Shown here in pieces: positions 53,862 through 63,171 of a DNA stretch of 64,000 nucleotides. The stretch spans positions 29,633 to 93,632 of the forward strand of contig CAYPHA010000010.1 in the NCBI GenBank assembly GCA_964410215.1, written 5' to 3'. How positions within the stretch are numbered: the first letter of the stretch is position 1; every line of letters starts with the position of its first letter. The position numbers and the translations under genes were made by a program. The stretch is from CAYPHA01 sp964410215 (GTDB taxonomy: Bacteria > Calditrichota > Calditrichia > Calditrichales > CAYPHA01). The notes beneath the pieces are model-generated. The model was not told the DNA's origin, ran no database searches, and worked only from the letters and a program-made list of their open reading frames with translations.

Positions 53862-54857
53862 TTATAAAATGAATGGTGTAATAACCCGGGCATTTATTTT
53901 TTTCATTTCAACGATTAAACGGGTCAGCATCTCGTCGTCCTCAAACCGACCGATAATGGAACCGCCTGAACCGGCGAATTTGGCCGAAGCCCCGCAGTTA
54001 CGCGCCGTTTCAACCAGCTCGAGATTGCTCGGGCTGATATTCATGATGCTACGGCGCAGATCAAAATTACGGTTCATCACGTCATCAAATCCGGTCAGAT
54101 CACCTTGTTCAATCATGTCGCGGCCCTTTTCCGCGCATCCGGCGATCTGCTCAAGGGCAGCAAGCGCATCAGGATCTCCCTTTTCAAAACGGTTTTTTAA
54201 ATCATTAAACACGACACCGGAAACCTTACTGAGTTGGGTTTTATAGGCAATATACAGATTGGTAAGAGCGGATGGTTCGAGGGATTTGTATCTACCGAAA
54301 CCATTCTCGAGCATGAAATCCCTGTCGAAGTCCATGAAGACACATCCCTCATAGACCTGTATGACCCGATCCTGCAATCCGGCATTGATACCGAGCTCTT
54401 CCATCTCTGCGTTAAGGATGATAGTCGGCAGAACATGCTTTTCTATGGTAACATCGAAGAAACGCATCAGGGCCCGGATCGTGGCCGTGATGATGGCGCT
54501 CGAGCCGGCCAGCCCCACCTGACGGGGTATGGTGGAATGATAACGGATCGTAAAATTCCTGTTCTCGAGTGCAATATCATGGGCAATACAGTATTCCGTG
54601 AATTTTTTTATGGCCGCTTTGATGAGGCGTTCGCCCCCGTAATAACCGAGTGATTTAATACGTTCTATAAAGGTATGAATATTGGGGTACTCCATCCGGT
54701 CCATGGGATTCAGTTCGATGCGAAGCTCCGGGCTCTCGTAGAGCGAAATGCGGGCACCGAAATTTTTCACTGTGATGGAAATCGTCTTACCAAAATACCC
54801 GTCCGAAGGGTTTCCCAGCAGCCCGGCCCGGGCATAGGCGCGTTCTTCAATTATCAC
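53862..54857 (-). CDS. GHMP kinase resembling glucuronokinase
   Basis: 331 residues. The N-terminus has AYARAGLLGNPSDGYFGKTI, the phrase by which plant glucuronokinases are recognised, and the ATP-binding loop is PRQVGLAGSSAI. The C-terminal motif is KFAGSGGSIIG. Glucuronokinases make glucuronic acid 1-phosphate for UDP-glucuronate. The adjacent uridylyltransferase gene would then activate it. Arabinose or other sugar-1-kinase activity is possible, as GHMP kinases drift in specificity. It is in line with two sodium/sugar symporters, suggesting salvage of an imported sugar. Confidence 0.82.
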   Translation of the reverse strand: MIIEERAYARAGLLGNPSDGYFGKTISITVKNFGARISLYESPELRIELNPMDRMEYPNIHTFIERIKSLGYYGGERLIKAAIKKFTEYCIAHDIALENRNFTIRYHSTIPRQVGLAGSSAIITATIRALMRFFDVTIEKHVLPTIILNAEMEELGINAGLQDRVIQVYEGCVFMDFDRDFMLENGFGRYKSLEPSALTNLYIAYKTQLSKVSGVVFNDLKNRFEKGDPDALAALEQIAGCAEKGRDMIEQGDLTGFDDVMNRNFDLRRSIMNISPSNLELVETARNCGASAKFAGSGGSIIGRFEDDEMLTRLIVEMKKINARVITPFIL

Positions 54858-54890
54858 ATATTCTCCCGTACCAACATGTTGTTTATATAA

Positions 54891-56234
54891 TCAGGAAACC
54901 CCGCCGCAGCATTTTTTAAACTTGTTACCGCTGCCGCAGGGGCAGGGATCATTGGGTCCCCCTTTGTATGAAGGAAATCCCTTGTCTTTCTCAGCCGCCC
55001 AGGCCATGACGTTGGCCGGAGGCCGCTGAAAACGCAGTTCATTGGCCATGAATCGCATGTAGGGATCGATATGATTAAAAAATTTTTTATATCCGGCACA
55101 TAAATAATTCAAGCCCTCTTCACCGTCCGGCGTTTTGATGAACCGGTGCTTGGGACATTCACCGTGGCAGGCGAAACGGACTTCACATTTGCGGCAATAT
55201 TCCGGCAGCTTATTCAACTTATCCTGGCCGAACTTGATCTGCAGGGGATTGCTGATGATACTTTCCAGCGGTGCCTCCATAATATTACCCAAATGGTTTT
55301 CGGGGTAGACATAATGATCACAGGAATAGACATCCCCATTATGTTCAATGGCCATGGCGGTTCCGCAGGTCTCATTAAAAACACAAATACTGGCCGGCAT
55401 ACCCATCCAGCACTCCAGAGCCACATCGAACAACTGGACAAAGTAATTGCCGACATCCTGCCGCACCCATTCATCAAAGATGGCGATTAGAAAACCACCA
55501 TAGGCTTCGGCTTCGACGGACCATTCGGTAACGTCTGCCGACTTACGGTAATTGGGTGAAATCAGTGTCAGTCCCTGATCGGTGGGTGCCGCCGTTGTAC
55601 GTTCAACAATGGGTATGAATTGCATGAAACCGCTGCCGGATTCTTTCAGAAAATGATACACGTCCAGCGGCGCCTGCGAATTATCCCGCTGCACAACGGT
55701 CAGCGTATTGAATTCGACATTATGCTTATTAAGAAAATCGATCCCCCGCATAACCTGCTTGAAGGATCCCCTGCCGCCCTGGTTCAGACGATAACGGTTA
55801 TGACGCTCTTCCGGTCCGTCGATGGACAGCCCGATCAAAAAGTTGTTTTTCTTGAAAAATTCACACCAGCGGTCATTAAGCAGCACGCCATTTGTCTGGA
55901 AGCCATTATCGATCCGCTTTCCATCAGCATATTTATTCTGGAATTCGACAACCTTTTCAAAAAACTCCACGCCGAGAAGCGTAGGTTCACCACCCTGCCA
56001 GGCAAAGCTGACCTGAGGAACCTGATGTGCCTTAATTTTCTTTTTAATAAAGTTTTCCAGAACATCATAGGGCATGCGAAAATTGTTCTTACCCGGATAC
56101 AGGTTTTCCTTTTCCAGGTAAAAACAATAGGTACAATTGAGATTACAGATCGGGCCATGCGGTTTGGCAATGATATGAAAGGCATTCGGGACATCCGAGA
56201 GTCTGGGATATCCTTCTCTATCTAAATGAGTCAT
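54891..56234 (-). CDS. radical SAM / SPASM protein, anaerobic sulfatase-maturase-like, with SEC-C tail
   Basis: 447 residues. The radical SAM cluster is CNLNCTYCFY near residue 31, followed by the SAM-binding WQGGEPTLLG. The C-terminal SPASM block supplies auxiliary-cluster cysteines, including CRKCEVRFACHGECP. The whole resembles the anSME family, which converts an active-site Cys or Ser of sulfatases to formylglycine. After the normal end there is an extra zinc-binding SEC-C motif, PCPCGSGNKFKKCCG. No sulfatase gene is visible in the window. It lies ahead of the GHMP kinase and GalU genes in the same direction, 33 nt away. Confidence 0.88.
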   Translation of the reverse strand: MTHLDREGYPRLSDVPNAFHIIAKPHGPICNLNCTYCFYLEKENLYPGKNNFRMPYDVLENFIKKKIKAHQVPQVSFAWQGGEPTLLGVEFFEKVVEFQNKYADGKRIDNGFQTNGVLLNDRWCEFFKKNNFLIGLSIDGPEERHNRYRLNQGGRGSFKQVMRGIDFLNKHNVEFNTLTVVQRDNSQAPLDVYHFLKESGSGFMQFIPIVERTTAAPTDQGLTLISPNYRKSADVTEWSVEAEAYGGFLIAIFDEWVRQDVGNYFVQLFDVALECWMGMPASICVFNETCGTAMAIEHNGDVYSCDHYVYPENHLGNIMEAPLESIISNPLQIKFGQDKLNKLPEYCRKCEVRFACHGECPKHRFIKTPDGEEGLNYLCAGYKKFFNHIDPYMRFMANELRFQRPPANVMAWAAEKDKGFPSYKGGPNDPCPCGSGNKFKKCCGGVS

Positions 56235-56372
56235 AAAATCTCCTGTAAATGGGAATCACACGCTTCCGCAGGAATCATGCAATTTGGTTCGGTTTATTCT
56301 CAGTCAAAATAAACCAATCATCAATTCTGAGAACAGTACCCATTATAAGAATTATGACTTTAAGATTCCAGA

Positions 56373-57194
56373 TCAATCCTCATAGGAAGTATATAAACGG
56401 GCCGCTTTTTCAGCAGATGTTACGATTCCTTTAATCATTGCGGAACTTAACCCTTCGTGCTCCATCTGATTCAGACCGGAGATGGTCACACCCCGGGGTG
56501 TTGTCACACGGTCAATTTCAAATTCCGGATGGTTTTTGGTCTGTAGCAGCAGGGATGCGGCTCCTTTTGCGGTTTGTGCGGCGATTTTCAGGGATTTATC
56601 CGAATGGAAGCCGATTTCGATACCGCCCTGAGAAGCCGCCCGGATCACCCGCAGGAAAAAAGCGACACCACAGGCACCCAGGGCCGTAGCCGCGCTCATC
56701 TGGGCCTCCTCGATTTCCATGGTTTCCCCCACTGTAGCAAATACATCTTCCGCCACCCTGAGCGCACCCTGATGACCGCCGTTAACCGCCAGGCAGGTCA
56801 TGGATTCACGGATAGCAATGGCCGTATTGGGCATGGCCCGGACAATAGGCAAACCCTTTCCGATAACCTTCAGGATCTGCCGTATACTGGCTCCCGTCAC
56901 AACGGATACGATGACATGCTTTTCCGGATCGAGTTGCTCACGAATTTCTTCAAGGATACTGTCCAGCTGCTGGGGTTCGACCGCCACAATGATTATTTCC
57001 GACAGGCGCACCGCTTCACAGTTGTCCGATTTCACAATAAAACCTTTTTTTTCGAACACCTCCAGGTGATGAAGGTTTCTGCGTGTCAGAATGATGTTTG
57101 AAGGATCGAAGGAACCGGAATCATATAATCCCTTAGCGATGGCGCTGCCAATATTCCCGGTACCGAGAATACACAGTTTACTATTTTTTTTCAT
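56373..57194 (-). CDS. proC: pyrroline-5-carboxylate reductase
   Basis: 273 residues. Last step of proline synthesis, NAD(P)H-dependent. The N-terminal motif ILGTGNIGSAIAKGL binds the nucleotide. VRAMPNTAI and the later MEHEGLSSAMIKG complete the family pattern; the latter is close to the substrate-binding Thr/Ser region. It begins immediately after the gltD stop, so it is the third gene of the gltB-gltD-proC run and links glutamate formation to proline. Confidence 0.95.
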   Translation of the reverse strand: MKKNSKLCILGTGNIGSAIAKGLYDSGSFDPSNIILTRRNLHHLEVFEKKGFIVKSDNCEAVRLSEIIIVAVEPQQLDSILEEIREQLDPEKHVIVSVVTGASIRQILKVIGKGLPIVRAMPNTAIAIRESMTCLAVNGGHQGALRVAEDVFATVGETMEIEEAQMSAATALGACGVAFFLRVIRAASQGGIEIGFHSDKSLKIAAQTAKGAASLLLQTKNHPEFEIDRVTTPRGVTISGLNQMEHEGLSSAMIKGIVTSAEKAARLYTSYED

Positions 57195-58628
57195 TTACTT
57201 CTCCGATAAATATGAGTGAATCGATCGCGCGGCTTCCCTGCCGTGATAGATCGCCCGTACCACAAGTGACGCTCCGGTTGATGCATCACCGGCCGAAAAT
57301 ACATTTTCCCGTGATGTCTGATAACCGGCACCGGTAGATATATTTCCCCTGCTGTCGGTCTTCAGTTCCAGCTCATCGATAATCCCTTTCGAAACAGGGC
57401 TTATAAATCCCATAGCCAGCAGGACCAGGTCACATTCGAGTTCAAAGCGGGAACCGTCAATTTCAGTCAATACCGGTGGACGCCCATCTTTATTGGTTTT
57501 CCAGGTGACCCTTGAAAAGGATCCTTTCAGTGCATGGTTCTCACTCTTTTCAAATCCCTTTGTGAGGATTCCCCAATCCCGCTTACACCCCTCTTCATGT
57601 GAGGAGGATGTGCGCAGAATATCCGGCCAATTCGGCCAATCGGGATTCGACGCATGCGGCCATTCTGTCGGTTTTTCCAGGATTTCGAACTGATGTATTT
57701 CGGAAGCGCCCTGACGGTTTGCCGTTCCCACACAGTCCGAACCGGTATCGCCGCCTCCGATAACGAGCACCTTCTTCCCCTTCGCATCGATCACATGCGT
57801 GTCTTCGATTAATCCGTCCTGACTCAGATTAGAACGGGTCAGGTAGTCCATGGCAAAATGAATGCCGTCGCATTCCCTGCCGGGAACATCCAGGTCTCTT
57901 GGCCTCTCAGCGCCCATAGTAATCAAAACGACATCATGTGAACGCACCAGGTATTTAGCGGAAAGGTCCTCGCCGATTTTAACACCCGTTTCGAAGTTTA
58001 CGCCTTCCGCCTCCATCTGTTCCAGCCGCCGGTCGAGTACCCATTTTTCAAGTTTGAAATCCGGGATTCCATAACGTAACAGGCCGCCCGCTTTAGGGGC
58101 TTTCTCAAAAACCGTAACCTGGTGCCCGAGACGGCAGAGTTGCTGTGCAGCTGCCAGCCCCGCCGGACCCGAACCGACGATCGCCGCAGATTTACCGGAT
58201 AGGGTATCCGGTTTGCGTGGCAGGACCCAGCCCATTTTATAGGCATTTTCGATGATGGCCAGCTCAATTTGCTTTATCGTCACCGGGCTGTCATTAATGG
58301 AAAGTGTACAAGCTGTTTCGCAGGGAGCCGGGCAGACGCGTCCGGTAATTTCCGGAAAATTATTCGTCTGTTCCAGCCGTTCATATGCCTCCCGCCATAA
58401 ATCCCTGTATACCAGGTCATTCCATTCCGGAATGAGGTTATAAACCGGACAGCCGAAATCGGAATGGCAGAAGGGAATACCGCAATCCATGCAACGTGCA
58501 CCCTGTTCCCGCAATCCGGACTGCTCCATCGGTATCGTGAATTCTCCGTAATCATTAAGCCGTTCCGCCACATCCCTGTATTCCGAATCCTTTCTGCCGA
58601 ATTCCATAAATCCCGTTGGCTTACCCAT
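57195..58628 (-). CDS. gltD: glutamate synthase small subunit
   Basis: 477 residues. Supplies electrons from NAD(P)H to the large subunit through FAD and [4Fe-4S] clusters. N-terminal cysteines: CMDCGIPFC and CPAPCETAC. FAD motif VGSGPAGLAAA; second nucleotide motif VIGGGDTGSDC. The C-terminal part has FSAGDASTGASLVVRAI, which closes the FAD site. Start overlaps the gltB stop (TAATG). The proC gene starts directly after its stop. Confidence 0.97.
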   Translation of the reverse strand: MGKPTGFMEFGRKDSEYRDVAERLNDYGEFTIPMEQSGLREQGARCMDCGIPFCHSDFGCPVYNLIPEWNDLVYRDLWREAYERLEQTNNFPEITGRVCPAPCETACTLSINDSPVTIKQIELAIIENAYKMGWVLPRKPDTLSGKSAAIVGSGPAGLAAAQQLCRLGHQVTVFEKAPKAGGLLRYGIPDFKLEKWVLDRRLEQMEAEGVNFETGVKIGEDLSAKYLVRSHDVVLITMGAERPRDLDVPGRECDGIHFAMDYLTRSNLSQDGLIEDTHVIDAKGKKVLVIGGGDTGSDCVGTANRQGASEIHQFEILEKPTEWPHASNPDWPNWPDILRTSSSHEEGCKRDWGILTKGFEKSENHALKGSFSRVTWKTNKDGRPPVLTEIDGSRFELECDLVLLAMGFISPVSKGIIDELELKTDSRGNISTGAGYQTSRENVFSAGDASTGASLVVRAIYHGREAARSIHSYLSEK

Positions 58629-61600
58629 TATGAAAACACCTCCTCTGTCATGCCGATGCTGCCCGCTTCTTCAAAACGTTTTTCGTCAATGCGCTCCAGG
58701 GCATGCCTGTACTCCACAGGAAGCACTTTAATAAAGTAGGGAATAATCTCATCCCAGTTGTCCAGAATTTCCCCCGCTCTCGGGCTGCCCGTATATGCAC
58801 GGTGCTGTTCGATTTTATTTTTAAGAAACCGGATGTCCTCGTCAAGAAGCAGCAGTTCCAGATCGACCATCTCCAGGTTACAGCGTGTATCGAACAACTG
58901 ATTTTCATCCAGCACATAAGCGATGCCCCCACTCATGCCGGCTGCAAAATTAACACCGGTGGTCCCCAGCACGATAACCCGCCCTCCGGTCATGTATTCG
59001 CAACCATGATCACCGACACCCTCCACGACGGCCAGCGCACCACTGTTCCGCACACAGAACCGTTCACCGGCGAGCCCGTTTATAAAGGCTTCACCGGAAG
59101 TCGCCCCAAACAGATTCACATTACCGGTAATGGCGTTCTTATGCGGCAGGTAGGATGCCCTTTCCGGAGGGCGTATGATCAGTTTACCACCGGATAATCC
59201 TTTACCGACATAATCATTGGCATCGCCGTGCAAACAGAACGTAATACCCCTGGCCAGGAACGCACCAAAGCTCTGCCCGGCAGAACCGCTGAATTCAACA
59301 CGTACCGTATCCTCCGGTAAACCTTCCTCACCGTAGCGTTTGGAAACGGCCGCGCTGAGGGTGGCTCCTGTTGCCCTGTTCGTATTTTTAATACAGCGTT
59401 GAAGAATCAGCGGGCGTTTTGTTTCTATCGCTTCCCGGGAAGCGGCAATGAGGTCTTCATCGAGCTCATTTTTCATACTGACATCCTGACCGGAAATGCA
59501 ACAGAGGGCCGGGACATTCATTTTATCCGGTGTGTAGAACAATTTGGTAAAATCCAGTCCTTTTGTTTTGATATGACCGACGGCTTCTTCTTTTTCAAGC
59601 AAATCCGTGCGACCGACCATCTCATCAAAGGTCCGGAAACCGAGTTCCGCCATATACTCGCGGATTCCCCTGGCAATGAACATCATGAAATTTATAACAT
59701 GTTCCGGTTTACCGGTGAAGCGTTTTCGCAGAACCGGATCCTGGGTTGCTACGCCTACGGGACAGGTATTCAGATGGCATTTACGCATCATGATGCAACC
59801 CAACGATATCAGGGCGGTGGTTCCGAAACCGAACTCTTCCCCTCCGAGCAACGCGGCAATCACCACATCGCGCGCTGTTTTCATCTGGCCGTCAACCTGC
59901 ACGCGGATGCGTTCCCTCAGGTTATTTAATACCAACACCTGCTGGGTCTCTGCAAGGCCGATTTCCCAGTGTGAACCGGCATATTTTATGGAAGACCAGG
60001 GAGAAGCACCCGTTCCGCCGTCATTTCCACTTATCAGGACCATATCCGCCCTGGCTTTTGCCACGCCGGCGGCAATCGTACCGACACCGACTTCCGAAAC
60101 CAGTTTGACCGAAATACGGGCATCGGGATTCGCGCAACGCAGGTCATAAATCAATTGGGCCAGGTCCTCGATTGAATAAATATCATGGTGGGGCGGCGGT
60201 GATATAAGCATCACGCCGGGTGTGGAATGGCGCACTTTCGCTATGATCGCATCTACCTTATGTCCCGGTAACTGCCCCCCTTCGCCGGGTTTGGCGCCCT
60301 GGGCCATTTTAATCTGCAGTTCATCGGCATTGACCAGATAATGACTGGTTACCCCGAATCGTGCCGAAGCCACCTGTTTAATTTTACTCCGGCGGCTGTC
60401 TCCGTTATCCGAAGGCAGATAACGTTCAATATCTTCACCACCCTCACCGGAATTACTGGCTGCTCCGAGACGGTTCATAGCAATGGCCATCGTTTCATGT
60501 GCTTCTTTGCTGATTGAACCGAAGGACATGGCAGATGTGACGAAGCGTTTTACGATCTGTTCCGCCGGTTCCACCTCTGTCAGCGGCACCGGTGTTCCCG
60601 TTTTGCGTATTTTCAGTAAGCCGCGCAACGTGGTCAGATTCCTGGCTGTACTATTAATTTCTTCTGAGTACGTTTTAAAGTCTTCATAGCTGTTGTTACG
60701 CACCGCTTTTTGAAGAGAAACCAGTGCCTGCGGCGATAAATAGTGTTCTTCTCCGCCTTTGCGGTAATGATACTGGCCTCTGGATTCCAGGCTGACCCGG
60801 TCTGTTTGCGGGCTTTCAAAAGCGTTCCTGTGCAATAAAAGGGTTTCTTTTTCAATGACATCGATATCGACACCGCCGATCCGCGATGGTGTACCGGGAA
60901 AATAACGGTTTACAAACGACTCATTCAGTCCGACAGCCTCGAAGGTCTGGGCATGACGGTAGGAACGCAGGGTGCTGATTCCCATTTTCGACATGACTTT
61001 AAGCAAACCTTTATTGATAGCTGTGATATAATTCATATAGGCCGTAGACAGCATGACCTGTTGGGGAATATAGCCTTCCATCTTCAAATCCATGATCGAT
61101 TCGAATACGAGATAGGGACAGAGCCCGCTGGCGCCGTATGAAATCAACATGGCAAAATGGTGTACTTCCCTGGCCTCCCCCGTTTCCAGTACAAGGGCGG
61201 TCAGGTGGCGCTTGGCGCGCCGGACCAGATGATGATGCACCGTTGATGTGGCCAGAAGGGCCGGTATGGCCGCTTTCCCGGGACCGACGTTCCGGTCGCT
61301 GAGAATGACCATGGAATAACCTTCATCCACTTTTTGCTCAACAGCCAGACCAAGTAATATCAATCCTTCTTCAAGACCGCCTTCGGTAGCATCAAATAGC
61401 ATGGGTACCGTACAGACTCTGAAATCATCGATTTCCGAATTCCGCAGACGCTCCATATCATCCGTCGTCAGAATGGGTTGTGACAATTTAAGCTGGCGGC
61501 AATGGGCCGGCGTTTCTTCCAGGATATTCCGCTGACGGCCGACCCAGCTGGAAAGCGACATCACCAGGCTTTCACGGTACGGATCGATCGGCGGATTGGT

Positions 61601-63154
61601 CACTTGCGCAAAGCGCTGTTTGAAGTAATTATAGAGCAATTGCGGTTTCTTCGAAAGAACAGCCGGAGCAGCGTCATTGCCCATGGAGCCAACCGGTTCC
61701 TGGGAGTTCAGAACCATCGGAATAATCAGCATACGAAGATCTTCACTCGTATAACCAAACGCTTTCTGCCGTTCCTTTAATAATTCCTTCTCAACCCCTT
61801 TATTGACGGGTACCTGCAGCAGACCTTTCAATTCGATCTTGTTCTCCTGCAACCAGCGCCGGTAGGGTTTCCAGCGGGAGACAAAAGCTTTGATCTCATT
61901 ATCACGGATCAGACGTTTTGCTTCCGTATCCACCAGGATCATTTTACCGGGAGCGAGACGTCCTTTTTCACGCACTTCAGAATCAGGAATATCAAGTACG
62001 CCGGTCTCCGAGGCCATGATCATTTTTCCCGATTTCGTTATGGTATAGCGTCCCGGACGTAAACCGTTCCGGTCCAGGTAGGCGCCGATTTTTTTACCAT
62101 CGGAAAACGTGATGGCTGCCGGACCGTCCCAGGGATCCATGATCGTCATATGGTATTCATAAAAAGCCCGTTTATCCTGACTGATATGGTATTCGAATCC
62201 GAAAGCTTCCGGGACCATCATCATCAGGGAGTGCTCCATCGACCGGCCGGCCATTACCAGCAGTTCGAGGACATTATCGAAAGAGGCCGAATCACTGGCT
62301 TCCGGAGTCAGAATGGGAAAGATTTTTTTAATCTCTTTTCCGAACAGGGGCGAAGAGAGCGTCTCATCGCGGTCAATCAGCTTATTGATATTTCCCCGCA
62401 GCGTATTGATTTCCCCGTTATGTGCAATATAGCGAAACGGCTGCGCCAGCGGCCAGGAGGGAAATGTATTGGTACTGTAGCGCTGATGGACCATCACCAT
62501 GGCGCTTTTGAGATCGGGATCAGCCAGATCCGGATAAAAACCCGTAAACTGGTTCGACACAAACATACCTTTATATACAATCGTCGAAGCGGACAGGGAT
62601 GTAACATAGAATACATTCATATCCCATCCTTTTTTTGCCGCTTCATTGGAAAGACATTTTCTCAAAATATACAGTTTTCGCTCCAGATCCCGGTCTTCTT
62701 CACCACTGTCATATTTTACAAACACCTGAAGGAAAGCAGGAATCGAATTCCGGGCTACTTCCCCTATACAATCAGGATTGGTCGGAACGTTGCGCCATCC
62801 TAAAATCGTCGCACCTTCCCGTACCGCCGTTTCCTCCACCATCTGAATGGCCTGGTCCCGTTCCGGATTTTTTTCCGGAAGAAAAAGAAATCCCACACCG
62901 TAACGACCGGGATCCGGTAATTCGAAATCCACACATTTTCGAAAAAAAGTGTCCGGTATCTGCAACATCATTCCGGCACCATCGCCGGTTTTCTGATCAC
63001 TGCCCACCGCCCCCCTGTGCTCCAGGTTACACAGAAGCGTGATTCCCTCATCAATCAAATCATGACTCTTTGTGCCATCCATGTTGACGATAAATCCGAT
63101 GCCACAGGCATCATGCTCGTTTGCGGGATCATATAATCCTTGCACTTTTATCAT
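58628..63154 (-). CDS. gltB: glutamate synthase large subunit
   Basis: 1508 residues, full length. An N-terminal glutaminase domain begins after a short propeptide at the Cys of EHDACGIGF; ammonia is passed to the FMN synthase domain, where two glutamates form from glutamine and 2-oxoglutarate. HQRYSTNTFPSWPLAQPFR is the amidotransferase signature. The [3Fe-4S] cluster is held by CIMMRKCHLNTCP in the synthase half, and ISGNDGGTGASPWSSIKYAG and PGEGGQLPGHKV are strongly conserved. The last 250 residues are the GXGXG beta-helix domain. The complete gltB-gltD pair allows glutamine-dependent ammonium assimilation. ATG at 63154 has a weak ribosome-binding site. Confidence 0.98.
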   Translation of the reverse strand: MIKVQGLYDPANEHDACGIGFIVNMDGTKSHDLIDEGITLLCNLEHRGAVGSDQKTGDGAGMMLQIPDTFFRKCVDFELPDPGRYGVGFLFLPEKNPERDQAIQMVEETAVREGATILGWRNVPTNPDCIGEVARNSIPAFLQVFVKYDSGEEDRDLERKLYILRKCLSNEAAKKGWDMNVFYVTSLSASTIVYKGMFVSNQFTGFYPDLADPDLKSAMVMVHQRYSTNTFPSWPLAQPFRYIAHNGEINTLRGNINKLIDRDETLSSPLFGKEIKKIFPILTPEASDSASFDNVLELLVMAGRSMEHSLMMMVPEAFGFEYHISQDKRAFYEYHMTIMDPWDGPAAITFSDGKKIGAYLDRNGLRPGRYTITKSGKMIMASETGVLDIPDSEVREKGRLAPGKMILVDTEAKRLIRDNEIKAFVSRWKPYRRWLQENKIELKGLLQVPVNKGVEKELLKERQKAFGYTSEDLRMLIIPMVLNSQEPVGSMGNDAAPAVLSKKPQLLYNYFKQRFAQVTNPPIDPYRESLVMSLSSWVGRQRNILEETPAHCRQLKLSQPILTTDDMERLRNSEIDDFRVCTVPMLFDATEGGLEEGLILLGLAVEQKVDEGYSMVILSDRNVGPGKAAIPALLATSTVHHHLVRRAKRHLTALVLETGEAREVHHFAMLISYGASGLCPYLVFESIMDLKMEGYIPQQVMLSTAYMNYITAINKGLLKVMSKMGISTLRSYRHAQTFEAVGLNESFVNRYFPGTPSRIGGVDIDVIEKETLLLHRNAFESPQTDRVSLESRGQYHYRKGGEEHYLSPQALVSLQKAVRNNSYEDFKTYSEEINSTARNLTTLRGLLKIRKTGTPVPLTEVEPAEQIVKRFVTSAMSFGSISKEAHETMAIAMNRLGAASNSGEGGEDIERYLPSDNGDSRRSKIKQVASARFGVTSHYLVNADELQIKMAQGAKPGEGGQLPGHKVDAIIAKVRHSTPGVMLISPPPHHDIYSIEDLAQLIYDLRCANPDARISVKLVSEVGVGTIAAGVAKARADMVLISGNDGGTGASPWSSIKYAGSHWEIGLAETQQVLVLNNLRERIRVQVDGQMKTARDVVIAALLGGEEFGFGTTALISLGCIMMRKCHLNTCPVGVATQDPVLRKRFTGKPEHVINFMMFIARGIREYMAELGFRTFDEMVGRTDLLEKEEAVGHIKTKGLDFTKLFYTPDKMNVPALCCISGQDVSMKNELDEDLIAASREAIETKRPLILQRCIKNTNRATGATLSAAVSKRYGEEGLPEDTVRVEFSGSAGQSFGAFLARGITFCLHGDANDYVGKGLSGGKLIIRPPERASYLPHKNAITGNVNLFGATSGEAFINGLAGERFCVRNSGALAVVEGVGDHGCEYMTGGRVIVLGTTGVNFAAGMSGGIAYVLDENQLFDTRCNLEMVDLELLLLDEDIRFLKNKIEQHRAYTGSPRAGEILDNWDEIIPYFIKVLPVEYRHALERIDEKRFEEAGSIGMTEEVFS

Positions 63155-63171
63155 AAATCAATCCGTTGTGT

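Noticed and set aside
56291..56315. 8-bp hairpin upstream of the radical SAM gene as terminator of proC
   Set aside because: GGTTTATT/AATAAACC is AT-rich and has no run of Ts after it on the minus strand.
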